64,000 nt of DNA, taken from NCBI GenBank assembly GCA_020152595.1, contig JAIGNY010000566.1, positions 1,234,501 through 1,298,500 on the forward strand. Reading direction: 5' to 3'. Below, piece by piece: positions 11,078-22,109 of the stretch (the first letter of the stretch is position 1; the number at the start of each line of letters is the position of its first letter). The DNA is from Chiridota heheva (lineage: Eukaryota > Echinodermata > Holothuroidea > Apodida > Chiridotidae). The notes beneath the pieces are model-generated. The model saw only the letters and a program-made list of their open reading frames with translations. It was not told the origin of the DNA and did no database searches. Made by a program: the position numbers and the translations under genes.

Positions 11078-13593
11078 CCAAATTCTTGAGCTTACAATTC
11101 CAAGTTCGGAAATCCACGAGAAAATTGATCGACAAGCAGGCGGGGCTTCTATTTATACGTCAGCTAGTAGTTTTCATATATAGAAACAATTTGTTCAAAT
11201 TTGGGGCTTCTTGCATAAATTTAAAAACTCCTAGCTTCTTTTGCAAAAATGAATGACAGATTTTAGATCGTAAGCCGTCCCTTTTACAAAACCGAAGTGC
11301 TTCCTAGGTCACGGCGTCCGCAAAATGAAAATTACTTTTTAACGGTCTCAGTGGGAGATCAGATTCCCCCCCCCGACTGTGAATGGAAATTCCCTTTTGA
11401 TTCCCGTGCGTCATTTCAATGTTGGCACATAGGTGAGCTAGTAATTCTGTGGAAATATGTGTTTAACTTCCATATGCGAGAACGTGTCAGTCAGTATTCA
11501 GCATGAATCGGCATCACTGTACAAATTCTTCGTAACTAAACAACAATCTGCAAAAACACAGTTTGAATGGTATGTATTTCTTGTTTATTTTTCGTAGCAT
11601 AATTTTAGGTAGTGAGATAACATCTCCCTCTGAATGCCCTACATGCTAAGTAGTACCTACTTTCATTTTAACAACTCCCTGTTTCATGGTAACTCGCCCG
11701 TAGTACCGTCGGACTGATGCCAGCCGTGTTTGGCTACCGTTGGTGATGGCTGGCCGTAATTATGATTATTTATATATTCGTGGTTATTATACATTCAGAT
11801 TACCGCACGAGGGTTGTAAGAGATTTAGGTACAATTTCTGATTTTTTTAATTCACACGTTGTAGAAAATTGATGATTGAAAAATAACTTACTTTTTTTTA
11901 TATTCTTATAAGTCTAAACAATACTAGTATTACAATATTATACAGTATTATACAATATTAGTCTAAACAATACACTTTTCCAAAATCTGTACCTATTTAG
12001 CGCCACGACGGGACAAAATTCTCCAAGATTCATATTTTGGTCGCCTTTTTCTTAGTCACCTCACGTTTGTGATTTATTATTCAACATCTGCAAAAAGTTT
12101 TAGAATGTTTTACTGAACTGCAAGTTGATTTTTCGCTGTAATTTTTTTTTTTTTCATTTAATTTTATTAAATAGTTTTAGTAAAAAACCTGTGTGCGAAA
12201 ACAAATAAAACATCAAGAAATGTTTATATTATATGATTGTACTTTAAAAGTATTATCTTAATTTTGTGCTCAAATAATATAAAAACATATGAGGCCTACC
12301 CCCGCCAAAATGTTATAAGCCCCTATGGCAGCGTTTTTAATTTCGACCGTACTTTGGCAGTTTGGAGAGCTCGTAAGACGATTTTTACGAAGATAAAGTT
12401 AGTCCAAAATACTTCGATAAAAGTAACCAAAATTACCTTTAAAACAGTTTTTGAAGACGTGGATGGGCTTCAAACAAGATTTTAATCGTTGTGGGCGAAC
12501 AACGGTAGGTGTGATAGTAAAAAATTCTCCGTAAATCCCCCCCCATCTCCTTTTCTTCTTGGACCTTATTTTCTAAGGAATGGCTAGTGAATTTGGTCCC
12601 CCCGGACTGATTTTTCTAGGTAATTTATTGGTGGCTGTACGCTTCCTTAAATTTGTTTTGTGCACTGAAGTGATGATAAGGTAAGAAGTGATAAGCTAGT
12701 ACACTAAAGAAAGAAAAAAAGCGTGCTTTACGCAAAACGGCAGTGAGATTTACTGTGAAGGGAGAAGAAGGACTTTTTTTTGCAAAAGGGAGACAAGTTG
12801 TTGTCTCCGAATTTCATAGGAAAGAAGGACCGGGAGCCAAATTTCTTAGCGGACTGTTTTGACCTTGAGGGGGGACCAAATTTACTGGATGGCTAGGGCT
12901 TAATTGTCTGGGAGGTCCAAATTTTTTAGGAAATAAGGGCCAGGGGCCAAAATTTACTGGGGGGACAAAATTTACTTTTACACCGGAATCAGTCCGGCGG
13001 TGCTACAGGGAGTAGCATGGAGAAACCTATTTTGTGCACTTAAGAAAGAAAATGGAGAAAATTTGATTCAAAAACGAGAACTTACCTTCAAAAGTCTTTG
13101 AAGGTGTTACTAAACTTCTCATCTTTGTAACGGTCATGAATAAAAAGAAACTACCTAAATCAGCAAACTTGTCAAGTGAAACTGATGAAGATATAATTAC
13201 TGCACTACTGCACTACTACTATAATCTGACCGACATTTAGATTTTGTCCATAAATCAACTTGCGTTGGTACCATCATTCATTATAGTTTTAAGCATGTAA
13301 ATTGGCAGTTAAAAATACATGCAGAAATAGATATTTGTTTAATAAATCGTTTACTTCTTATCGACTGCCAACTTGCAAGATATTTAGAAAATAAAAGTAT
13401 CTCCATATTGGCCTTTATACCAAGAAATCTCCTCGCGGACTCCATTTTGCCTGTTATTTGGGTCAAAAATTCCTAATTCATGCAGAAATATTCCCAAAAC
13501 TTTTCATTTACAAAGCTGATATGTCAGAAATTAATTGAATTTGTGTATTACAGTGTACCTCTTATATTTATTTGCATGCTCTTGCTTTTACAG
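11078..13593. other. Non-coding region with one weak inverted repeat
   Basis: No convincing gene. CCGGACTGATT at 12602-12612 is the exact complement of 12987-12997, and the 400 bp between them repeats 'CCAAATTTCTTAGG'-like purine blocks. This may be a decayed non-autonomous element. Short ORFs at 11297-11506 and 12237-12485 have no recognisable similarity. Confidence 0.45.
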
Positions 13594-13695
13594 TCTGCTG
13601 ATGATGCAGCATTTTCTTCCATCAAAACAAATGGACAACTTCAAAATCTTCCCTCTGGACATCAGGTGACAGAGGCTGACACTGGAAGAGCAAAG
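13594..13695 (+). CDS. Candidate internal exon, 34 codons, possibly of the TRAF-like gene
   Basis: The segment is preceded by CTTGCTTTTACAG (acceptor) and followed by AAAG/GTTTGT (donor). It is 102 nt, an exact multiple of three, open throughout, and codes for a polar peptide (SADDAAFSSIKTNGQLQNLP..HQVTEADTGRAK). No domain is recognised. Its phase (0 in, 0 out) matches the phase of the TRAF C-terminal exon at 28071 on the same strand, so direct splicing would keep frame. Base composition is less AT-rich than its surroundings. The link to the TRAF exon is inference; it could also belong to another gene or be a chance open segment. Confidence 0.45.
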
Positions 13696-14155
13696 GTTTG
13701 TTGACCTAAATAACATTTAAGTCATGAGTTGTTGAGTAGGCGCAGTGGAAATTCCCCCCACCAGAAGTGATCCCCCTACCGTAAAGTGTAATACACTGTA
13801 ATAGGGTCAGGCGACGCCACACATTTCCATTGAAAAAGCTAAATCCATCCAAGCTATTAGACTCATTTGCTCATAGGGCCGGTGCTTATCTCTAAATTCC
13901 ACGATGCAAATGGATGGGAGTATTAGATGAGCTGGTCCATCACAGGTTAACTCCTTAGGGGTGCTCCACCTCACGAAATTGTTGGAGCAGATTTCGAACC
14001 AAACAACAAACCTAAATTATTTTAATGAGCATGACATTGGAACAGGCTGCATTCAAGCATAACATGAGGCCGATATCTGAACACGTGAACCCGACTCAAT
14101 ATGTCAAGGCTTAATACAGAGGCTAAATATTTAAATGAGCACAATATTTGGGACT

Positions 14156-14362
14156 TGGGTTCAATCCTGGGGTGGGTAAAATGCACAACTGGTTATCAAA
14201 GGCCGTGGACATTGACTTGGTTGGTTGTCGATGTTATGTATGTTACGTCGTACAAAAAGCTCTTTGGTCGTAAGCGTTTCGTGATAGCATTTGTACTATC
14301 ATAATCGAATACGCAGGCGACGACCCCGTCATTGTAATTGTGTGTTCAACTCTCTCTCTCTC
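14156..14362 (+). mobile_element. tRNA-derived SINE, 5'-truncated, TC tail
   Basis: Starts near the B box (GGGTTCAATCCTGGGG), lacks about 15 bases around GACACGCCAGTG, then follows the shared body to a (TC)n tail at 14350-14362. A short duplication TGGGACT flanks it (14149-14155 and 14363-14369). Same family and tail type as the copy at 10834. Confidence 0.75.
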
Positions 14363-14699
14363 TGGGACTAAAATGCTGAGCACGATTTTAGGCCGAAATT
14401 AGACACAATGCCAGGCCGACAATTTGGGAATATAAATTCCAGGACGACATTGGGCAGTTGGGTTTGAGTCCTTAAGCCGAGATGGGCATGATTCCCAGGC
14501 TGACACTGCATGGGTACAATTCCAGGCTGACATTGGGCAAGGTTCCAAAGCTGAATTCACAGGCCTATCTATACTGAATGAAGCATTTTGAACAATAATA
14601 TACTTTGAGTCTGATCTTTGTTTGCTACTCTTTAAAATTTCATTAGGAGAATAGAAGTTTGATTAATGTGACTCCGCCCACCACGATCTAATGCTTATC

Positions 14700-15300
14700 G
14701 GGAAATATTTAATTTTTAGAAACAAAGCTTTAATTTTTGGAAACTTTTCCTTCATTTTTAGCTAACTTTTCTTCAATTTTCTTGAAATTTCAGAGCAATT
14801 TTTTTGAAATTCCAGAGCAATTTTTGGAACATTTTCTTCTCTTTTCGTGAAATTTCTTATTTTCAGTCAGTGTTTTTTTAGTTTCAGGAAATTTTGCCAA
14901 TTTTTTGAAAATTTTTTTCAACTTTTGGAAAAAAAACACATTTGGAAGCATGTAACTGGGAAGGTGAAATACTCTCAGGGGTGTGCAGTTTGTCCTCCGC
15001 CTCTTCAGAATTGTAGTGGCTTCATTAAGAAGGATGAAAGGTCCGTCTTGTTTGGCTAATAAAGAAGCATTAATTATGTTAATTTAGTTGATAAGGTTGT
15101 AATTTTCGAAAGTTTTTCTTAATTTCCATTTTGCGGGCAATTTTATTTGTTTTCCGGAAAATTTTCCCTTCATTTTCAGGTACGCAAATTTTTTGGCCAA
15201 TTTTCGGAACATTTTTAGGCAGTTTTCTATATTCGAAACAATTTCTTCCATTTCAGGGCAGTATTTCAATATTCGGGAAAGTTTCTTTAATTATTGTGAA
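14700..15300. repeat. Degenerate GAAATTTTC/TTCAATTTT repeat block
   Basis: Irregular 15-25 bp units of the type TTCAATTTTCGGGAAATTTTC occur at about 14700-14940 and 15100-15295. The same low-complexity family appears at 18366-18778, 21720-21975, 44745-44995 and, in reverse orientation, 52915-53260. At 21607 and 52766 it lies inside hAT-like ends, so it may be the interior of one element family. Confidence 0.55.
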
Positions 15301-16100
15301 ATCTAGCCGACTAGAACATGAGTCCGATGAGTCACTGATTTTAAAAGTACATATCTGCCTGGCTATATAAGATTGGTGCCCAAGTATAATATTAACATCA
15401 TCATGCCAAGTCAGGAGGCATGTCCCAGAAATATAGCAGAGTCGGGCATGATTTCCTGCCTAAGATGGGTATCCAGTTGTTTGCCACCACCTAGCCCCCT
15501 GCTTAGTTCGTTCATTACCACTGTACCTTTAGCATTAAATGTCCTTACTGCACCTTCCCTTACCTTTCTATAGAAAGAAATATACATAATATTATAGAGA
15601 ATTTAAGCTCTGTTCCTGTCTATTCAAATTGTACATACATCCAAGGATTCTCTACCTTTGACCAGCCAACGCATGAGCTCTTTTTTGTAATGGGAGTAAA
15701 CAAAAAAGTGTTTTGCAACATAGTTTTAACCTGTTTAAACAAGTTGCAACTTTTTTGTACAACTGTCAGACTGTATAAGGAGTTGCCATTTTCAACTCTC
15801 TGCATTATACATCACAAACTTACTCATTGTTTTATTTTTTATAAATACTTGTGATATCATAACCTGATTCATCACTTGCTTTTATAGGCATGATGTGTAG
15901 GAAGCACGCAACCAATTAATTTGCCTAATTAAAGCAGGTCTATGATAAAATCATCAAATTCTTTTACTGTATGCAGGCCTTCTTTAGATTTAAGACAAAG
16001 GTTTGGGAATTATCATGGTGTTTGCTGAGAAGAATATTTAATACCTTTGGGATTATAATTATTTCACCTTGGGTTCACATGAGCCAAATACTCTTCTTTT

Positions 16101-16336
16101 GGGCGCCGAAAGGAATTTCAGATTGGTGTGGCAAGAAGACAGGGCACTTGAGAATTTGGTGCCAGGAAATGCTGTGACCAGAAATGTATTACCCCGGCTT
16201 TTGGCACTTTTAAATACGTAATTGATATTGGGCATATTTTTGAAGAAAACAATCGCGTCATATTATCATAACAAAGAAGGCTTATAAGAAAAAAAACTAT
16301 GATTGTGGGGCATATTCTCCACCTGTTTCGGCGCCC
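16101..16336. repeat. Possible MITE with GGGCGCCGAAA ends
   Basis: GGGCGCCGAAA at 16101-16111 is the exact complement of 16326-16336 (TTTCGGCGCCC), enclosing about 214 bp. No target duplication is clear. GGGCGCCGAA recurs at about 17789. The rest of 15301-16424 shows no gene; a 24-nt AG/GT-bounded segment near 15976-16000 is too short to support. Confidence 0.35.
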
Positions 16337-16424
16337 TTGTGATATTTAGTACTTAAGGTTTTGACGTATACTGAAATGTAGTCTACCACAGACCCCTAGC
16401 TTTATTTAAAAAGGGGCAGGGTGC

Positions 16425-16625
16425 TAGACTTATTTTCGTACTGCAGGTATCAAAAATTACTGCAGATATCAAAAATCACTTATTTTCATTTTGCAGGTAA
16501 CAAAAATCACTTATTTTCGAACTGCAGGTATAAAAAGTCACTTATTTTCATAGTGGGCCTACTGCAGGTATCAAAACCATATACTGTCATACTGCAGTTA
16601 CTAACAATATCTCTCATACTGCAGT
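16425..16625. repeat. Degenerate tandem repeat, CTGCAGGTATCAAAA units
   Basis: Six or so units of about 30 bp carrying CTGCAGGTATCAAAAATCAC and TTATTTTCATA. The same unit recurs at about 45880-46155 inside the hAT-like element 45238-46468, which suggests that this block came from a related element. Confidence 0.7.
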
Positions 16626-16904
16626 CCAATTTTGAAATTCTGGGTGGCACATACCTAACACTTCAGTGTGGAAGTCTCCCCTACCCAGGCCCCATGGACT
16701 CCTACAGCCATGTTAGAATACATTTGACTTGTCACTATGGCATTGATATTTTATTTTGACAGCTGAATCCACATGTAAGCTTTCCTAGTGATTATGTTTT
16801 GTCGTATACAAAATGTCAAACAGGTCAAAAAACAATTGAATGTGTAAGTTGATAGCAATTATTTTTGTATATATCTTTTTTTAGTGACTTAAATATCACC
16901 AATT

Positions 16905-17250
16905 TGTCAGATGTAGTCATACAGTCATATGTGGCATGTTCATGTGATTTTATCATCACCACGTGACTTATTGTTTCCAAAGTTTAGTCATGTGATTTAT
17001 CATCTCCACGTGACTTGTTGTTTCCAAAGTTTAGTCATATGTGGCATGTTCATGTGATTTATCATCTCCACGTGACTTGTTGTTTCCAAAGTTTAGTCAT
17101 GTGATTTATCATCACCACGTGACTTATTGTTTCCAAAGTTTAGTCATGTGATTTATCATCACCACGTGACTTGTTGTTTCCAAAGTTTAGTCATATGTGG
17201 CTGTTCATGTGATTTATCATCTCCATGTCACTTAAAATTCCAAAGTTTAG
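16905..17250. repeat. 47/62-bp minisatellite carrying E-box motifs
   Basis: About six units. The short form is 47 bp (AGTCATGTGATTTATCATC.. to ..CCAAAGTTT); the long form has about 15 extra bases (ATATGTGGCATGTTC). Five units contain CCACGTGACTT, a CACGTG E-box. The last unit is mutated to CCATGTCAC. Confidence 0.9.
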
Positions 17251-17802
17251 TGTTAATAGATGATTATAGTGTTTTATTTCTACAAGCATACAATAGGTGT
17301 GTCCGACAAAGCTTAGGAATGTGACTCCATGAAGAATGCTATTGTATTTGGGCACGAAAAACAACCCACATCTGTGAAAAGGAAGCAAAGGTAATCTGAA
17401 TGAAATTCCCCTGGTAACAAAACACTTGTATTGTACCGTATGGTTCAAGTCATTCAAGACCACAAGCTCTTGAAGTTTGCCCTTAGCGTTAGAAATATGA
17501 CTAAGCACAATTGCCGGATGTGGGATAACCCCAAAATTTTTAGGGTTATGGGAAAAGTTACGTGTTGATCTATAACTTCTTTCTATACTATTAAGCAAGT
17601 AATATTCCAAAAGCGTATGAATTTTCCACAGAAAAGACCACATTTTCAGCATTTTCCCCATCATTGGCACTCGAGTGGGCCCCTGGATTTCGCGCTCGGA
17701 CAGAAACCGGTGATAGCTCGTCGGCAATATATAAAATCTGCTCCTGCCAACAATTTTATTGAATACAGCTTTTCGAAATTTGAGAGGGCGCCGAATGCTC
17801 AT
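17191..17802 (-). CDS. Unrecognised 203-codon open frame, doubtful
   Basis: An open frame with an ATG on the minus strand. Its C-terminal end runs into the E-box minisatellite (17191-17250). The peptide is basic and aromatic-rich with no domain I recognise. There is no obvious splice context, and the plus strand of the same stretch has a 113-codon frame. It is probably chance, but it is one of the longest non-repeat frames here. Confidence 0.15.
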   Translation of the reverse strand: MSIRRPLKFRKAVFNKIVGRSRFYILPTSYHRFLSEREIQGPTRVPMMGKMLKMWSFLWKIHTLLEYYLLNSIERSYRSTRNFSHNPKNFGVIPHPAIVLSHISNAKGKLQELVVLNDLNHTVQYKCFVTRGISFRLPLLPFHRCGLFFVPKYNSILHGVTFLSFVGHTYCMLVEIKHYNHLLTLNFGILSDMEMINHMNSHI

Positions 17803-18365
17803 AAGGGCGCAAAAATTATTATGAATAAATATTTTTTCTCAAAGCCTTATTTTTACATCAGAAAAATGAAAACCATTCCTAGACCCCAACTAAAGACACA
17901 TATTGAAGTCAATGAGATCCTGCATTTGAACATTTATTCCAAAATAATATTCCTTTAAACTAACTTCAGTTCGGAATTGACATAATTTTGAGCAATTTTC
18001 TGCTATCAAAATTACGTTAAGAAATACTACTAGCCCCTGGGGCTTTGCCCTTGGTGCCGAGCACGTCGACCCTGGATTTTGACAAAATATTAAACAATTT
18101 TCTGCTCTGAAAATCATGAGAGATGCAAGGATTCCTGGGGTTTCGCCCCAGCGCCCCTATACATGCAGCTTGACGTGCAGCTGTGCCCAATAGATGTGAC
18201 ACATTTTAAAGCCCTGTACTAGTATTAAAACCATGGCAAATGTAGGGCTTCCTGCCAAACCCTGGCTTCGCGACCGTCGCCCCTATAGCATGCCTAGAGC
18301 TGACACAATTTTATCCCCCCCCTCCCCCCCCAACCCCTTTCCAATCCAATAATGAACGTGTTATT
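17803..18365. other. Non-coding with GGGG-TTCG-CCCC type hairpin motifs
   Basis: Three short blocks resemble CTGGGGTTTCGCCCCAG (about 18134-18150), CTGGGGCTTTGCCC (about 18037) and CCCTGGCTTCGCG (about 18257), separated by about 100 bp of similar sequence. They look like three decayed units of a dispersed repeat. No gene recognised. Confidence 0.45.
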
Positions 18366-18778
18366 AATTTATTTTCTTCGGGAAATATTTTGCAATTTCA
18401 GGGAAATCTTCAATTTCTAAGAAATCTCCAATTTTCGGGAATTTTCCTTTGTTTTCATGAAATTTGTTTCCATTTCAATATTTGGGAGGTTTTCTTCATA
18501 TTTTGGGAAAGTTCCTTCATTTTGTGGAAAAAATTTCGTTTTTGGAAAGTTTCATTCATTTTCGGGAAATTTTCTTCAATATCTGGGAGTTTTTTTATTT
18601 TGTCGATATTTTTGGGATATTTTCCTCAATATTTGGGCAGTTTTCTTCAATTTTATAAAAAAATTTTCTTCAATTGTTGGAAAGTTTTTGTTTAATTTGG
18701 GAAATTTCCTTTATTTTCGTGAGATTTTTGAAATTTTTCTTAATATTTGTTAAGTTTTCTTCAATTTTGGGAAATTTT
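18366..18778. repeat. Degenerate TTTTCGGGAAATTTTC repeat block
   Basis: About twenty irregular units of TTCGGGAAATTTTCTTCAA type. All plus frames stay largely open because the unit has few stops, which creates overlapping 60-100 codon frames; these are not genes. Followed by a G-run (about 18904-18916). Confidence 0.7.
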
Positions 18779-18969
18779 ACCAAAGCAGCGCTTCCAGAGG
18801 CTTCAACCCGAAACACTGATTTTAAGCAATTTTCTAAATGGTTCATGCCAATTTACTTCTATGTGCCCAACGTTTTACTCTCATGAGCTTTCTTTCGGGG
18901 TAGAGGGGGGGGGGGGCAGGAAGGGGCTCCAAAATTCCCTCGCCCCAGAGTGAAACATGTCCCACCACA

Positions 18970-19325
18970 CCACTGAGTATGATGAAATCATATTTAATGA
19001 TGTCATAGGGGAAATTCCATTGCAAATGTTTATGTATTTCTTTAAACCTTAATTGGTTGGTTTCTGTATGATTAGAAACAATTTTCCAAAAGTTATTGAA
19101 ATAGGGTATATATAGATATTTTCATCGATTTATTTTTCTAGCAGGTGTTACTAATAAAAAAAAAGGATGATAGATTTTAATGAAATACATCAACTTTGTG
19201 GGAGAATGTGTTGCTGTGATGTCATACTGAGCCCTTTCCTATTCATTTATTAGCATTTTTTGGTAAATTTAAAACGAATTTGAATATCTTCTGGTAGAAA
19301 TATCATATCTTCTTAGAAAAGCCAC
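18970..19325. mobile_element. Truncated member of the TTAA-flanked element family
   Basis: This stretch follows the interiors of 58401-59301 and 60744-61334 closely: GATGATGTCATAG, TTAATTGGTTG.TTCTGTATGA, CAAAAGTTATTGAA.TAGGGTATAT, GATAGATTTTAATGAAATACAT and GTCATACTGAGCC occur in the same order. The TTAA-flanked AGGAATATT termini are missing, so both ends are lost. Confidence 0.7.
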
Positions 19326-19685
19326 AAGTGTAGGATGACCATATTTCACCAAAGGGTCTTTTATGTGTGGCTTAGTGGTAAAGTATAGGCCTAATTAGTA
19401 TTTCAAATTGAGAATAATGTTATAGATGGGAAATCTAATTTATAGTGACTAAAACTAAGGAAAATTCCTTCTTCAAATTATTTTTAGTGACCAAAAGACA
19501 TCACATATTTGTCATTTATGAAGTTCACATTAGGGTGTTTCAGTTGACATTATGAGGTCACATGATTTTGTCTACATCACCATTTTGTCGGACAAGAACG
19601 ATGTCTGCTATTATTTAAACTTACAAATGCTTGCATGTTGTTATATATCACCAATGCTTATAATCGTGACAGTACTAGTAATTTG

Positions 19686-20355
19686 TTTTGTCTCTTAACC
19701 TCCTTAAACTACCAGATCTCATTAACATTAATCTTGCCACCATTGCTTACCGGGCTACTAACAATAATCTTCCGCCAACTTTTATAAAGATGTTTAGGAC
19801 AAACAAAGACACTCACAACTACAATACCCGTCAATCAAACAAAATCCATTGCGTTCCCTGTCGCACCAACATTATAAGATTTAATTCGTGCAAGCGTGCA
19901 ATTGTACCTGGAATTCCCTCTCAATTGACATACAAAACTGCAAATCTCCAGTCTGTTTTAGAAAAACCATGACCCCTAAATGCATCATGAACTATCGAGT
20001 TGTTTTTAATCATTCCCTTTTACTGTTAAATACTTACATCCTTACTTCCAGTACATAATTACTTTACCTGGCATCTGGGTGGGGTGGGATGGGGAAATGT
20101 GGCTTCGATTGTATGTATTGGTGTGTGGGTGGGGGCGTTTTGTACTACCAATTTGTTATCATTTTTGTTTTGTAATTTGGGAGTGTTGTACTCAATTAAT
20201 AAGCTCACCAGAGTTTTTATACAACACTTTCTTTCACAACCATATATATTCTTCATACAGATTTTGTAGATTTCATAATAAATTGTAAATAAAACTCTTC
20301 TGTAATTATTTGTAGTTATGTTGCGAAAAAACAAATAAATGAAATGAAATGAAAT
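19686..20355 (+). mobile_element. 5'-truncated non-LTR retrotransposon (LINE) 3' end
   Basis: The last 95 codons of a LINE reverse transcriptase ORF (19686-19974) contain the typical thumb-region pattern NNNLPPTFIKMF..HNYNTRQSN, ending before a 360-bp 3' UTR and a (TGAAA)n tail at about 20338-20355. The catalytic YXDD part is absent. Clade is not certain (CR1/Jockey-like). The THAP exon starts 26 bp after its tail. Confidence 0.65.
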
Positions 20356-20380
20356 ATAAGATAAGTTTTGTAAGATAATT

Positions 20381-20557
20381 ATGCCGGAATCTTGCTGTGC
20401 TGTTGGCTGCACTAATAGACGTTTGCCGGGAAATAAAAAGACTTTTTCTCGATTTCCATCTGATCCTGATTGACGTTCGATGTGGGTTTCTGCTGTACGA
20501 TGCAACGGTTTTCAACCTTCGATTTACACTAGGATTACAGTGAGCACTTTATGTCAG
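20381..20557 (+). pseudogene. Broken THAP-domain first exon
   Basis: From the ATG at 20381 the frame reads MPESCCAVGCTNRRLPGNKK, then TFSRFPSDPD, a TGA at 20471-20473, and then RSMWVSAVRCNGFQPS in the same frame. Methionine start, CCAVGCTNR, the F.RFP block and the W..A.R block are the N-terminal half of the THAP zinc finger (C2CH), a DNA-binding fold shared by THAP proteins and P-element transposases. A donor-like CAG/GTATGT ends the segment at 20557. The second C..H pair would lie in a following exon that I did not find. The stop makes this copy inactive unless it is an allele or error. It could be a host THAP gene or a transposase exon. Confidence 0.6.
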
Positions 20558-20849
20558 GTATGTAGGCTTTGTCTGCGTATAACGAACAATCAGATGGCGT
20601 TCACGTAAAATTTACTCTTCATATACCCGGTGGAATCTATAAAACGTTAAAAACATTATAAGTAAAATGGCCGCCGCGAACAAAAACAATAAAATTCGCT
20701 GAACTGGTACTGGTAGGTAAGTTAGCAGGCTGTATGTTTGATGTGACTGAGCTGTGTGAAGACGCGTCAAACGCAACAATGCTTACCCGGCAAAATGGGT
20801 TCCATCCAGATGAGTCAGAGTTACGTGATAAAATCCCTCTATACGACCC

Positions 20850-21455
20850 ATAGAATGGAAACTTGATGGAATTTACCACTACTGGATGTTTGGTTGACAA
20901 AATAAATATTTCTGATATGTGCCAACCACATTCCAGAGAAACACACACAAATCACTTAAGGACCTTTTGTATTTTTTCATTACACACATGTAATGAAGTC
21001 ACTAGATTACGCCACAGCCTTAATAAGGATGTAGTAGTCATGCATACAATACAGTATCATAAAATAAGAATAACTTTTCAAATGAAATTCCTAACCATAA
21101 TTTATTAACACCCTCTTGCACAATTGACTCAGACTGTCGCAGTGCTGTTAAACATAAAACAAAACAAACCAAACCAACCATCAAATAGAATTTACTAAAG
21201 CAAATACTTTTCTTCCAAGATTTCTTTTGTGACCAAAAGATAATCACATATTTGTCATTCAACTTCATTATTCATACATGATCCATAAAAGGAAAACTCA
21301 TGGAATTTACCACAACTGGCATGGTTTGGTTGACAAAATGATTGTTTTCTGATATGTGGCAACCACATTCCAGAAAGAAAAGAAAAAAAAAAAAATCACC
21401 TTTGGACTTTTTTAAAGTTATTTTTCATTACATTTAATGAAGTCACCAGAGTGAG
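20850..21455. repeat. Direct duplication of about 150 bp
   Basis: The segments 20850-21005 and 21290-21455 share GATGGAATTTACCAC, GGTTTGGTTGACAAAAT, CTGATATGTG.CAACCACATTCCAGA and TTTAATGAAGTCAC-like blocks in order. Between them lies a 'TTTTGTGACCAAAAGAT..TCACATATTTGTCATT' block (about 21223-21260), also found at about 19485-19520. No gene recognised here. Confidence 0.7.
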
Positions 21456-21606
21456 GTACAAGTCCCTAAATATCTTATTTTACCTTCCTGTCTGTTTTTG
21501 TCTGCATTTCCTTCTTTTTCAGCATTGAGGCAAATATTGCACTGGAAATGTTACAATTGAAAATTACTGTTCCATCAAATCAATGGAACTTCCAAAACTG
21601 TCCATG

Positions 21607-22101
21607 CAGAGGCGTAGGAAACGGAGGGTAAACTTCCCCCTCCCCCCTGGGAGTATTTCACCTTCCTGGTTGCACGCTTTTTCCCGGTTGGGAGGTATAA
21701 TTGGGAAATTATGAACATAAAATTTAAAATATGTTAAACTTTTGATATTTAATTTGGAAAACTATCAGATAATTTTGGTGAGTCTTCGAGAAATTTCTAA
21801 ACTATCCCACAAATTGGCCAATATTTCCTAAAACTCCACATAAAATTTCCCCTAAAATTTGCCAAAATTTCCTGAGATAGAAGAAAAATTGTCTAAAATG
21901 AAGAAAATTTCCAAAAATGTAGGAACTTTCCTGGACATTGAAACAGTTCAAGAAAAGTTTCCAAAAATTGATAGTTATTTCCCGACTGACATCAAATTTT
22001 GATGGAAACCTAATTTACCAGTGCATTATTTTCCTACTTCACCATGGATTGTTTTTAGATTTTCCCCCTCCTCCTGAGAGGTGACCCTTCCCACTACCCC
22101 G
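21607..22101. mobile_element. hAT-like non-autonomous element with perfect 8-bp duplication
   Basis: TGTCCATG flanks it exactly (21599-21606 and 22102-22109). The left end CAGAGGCGTAGGAA and the right end (complement CGGGGTAGTGGGAA) are diverged inverted repeats. The interior is the degenerate AAATTTCC/TTTGCCAAAATTTCC low-complexity family. No transposase. Confidence 0.75.
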
Positions 22102-22109
22102 TGTCCATG

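Noticed and set aside
15976..16000. 24-nt segment bounded by AG and GT
   Set aside because: Too short and without coding evidence to call a micro-exon.
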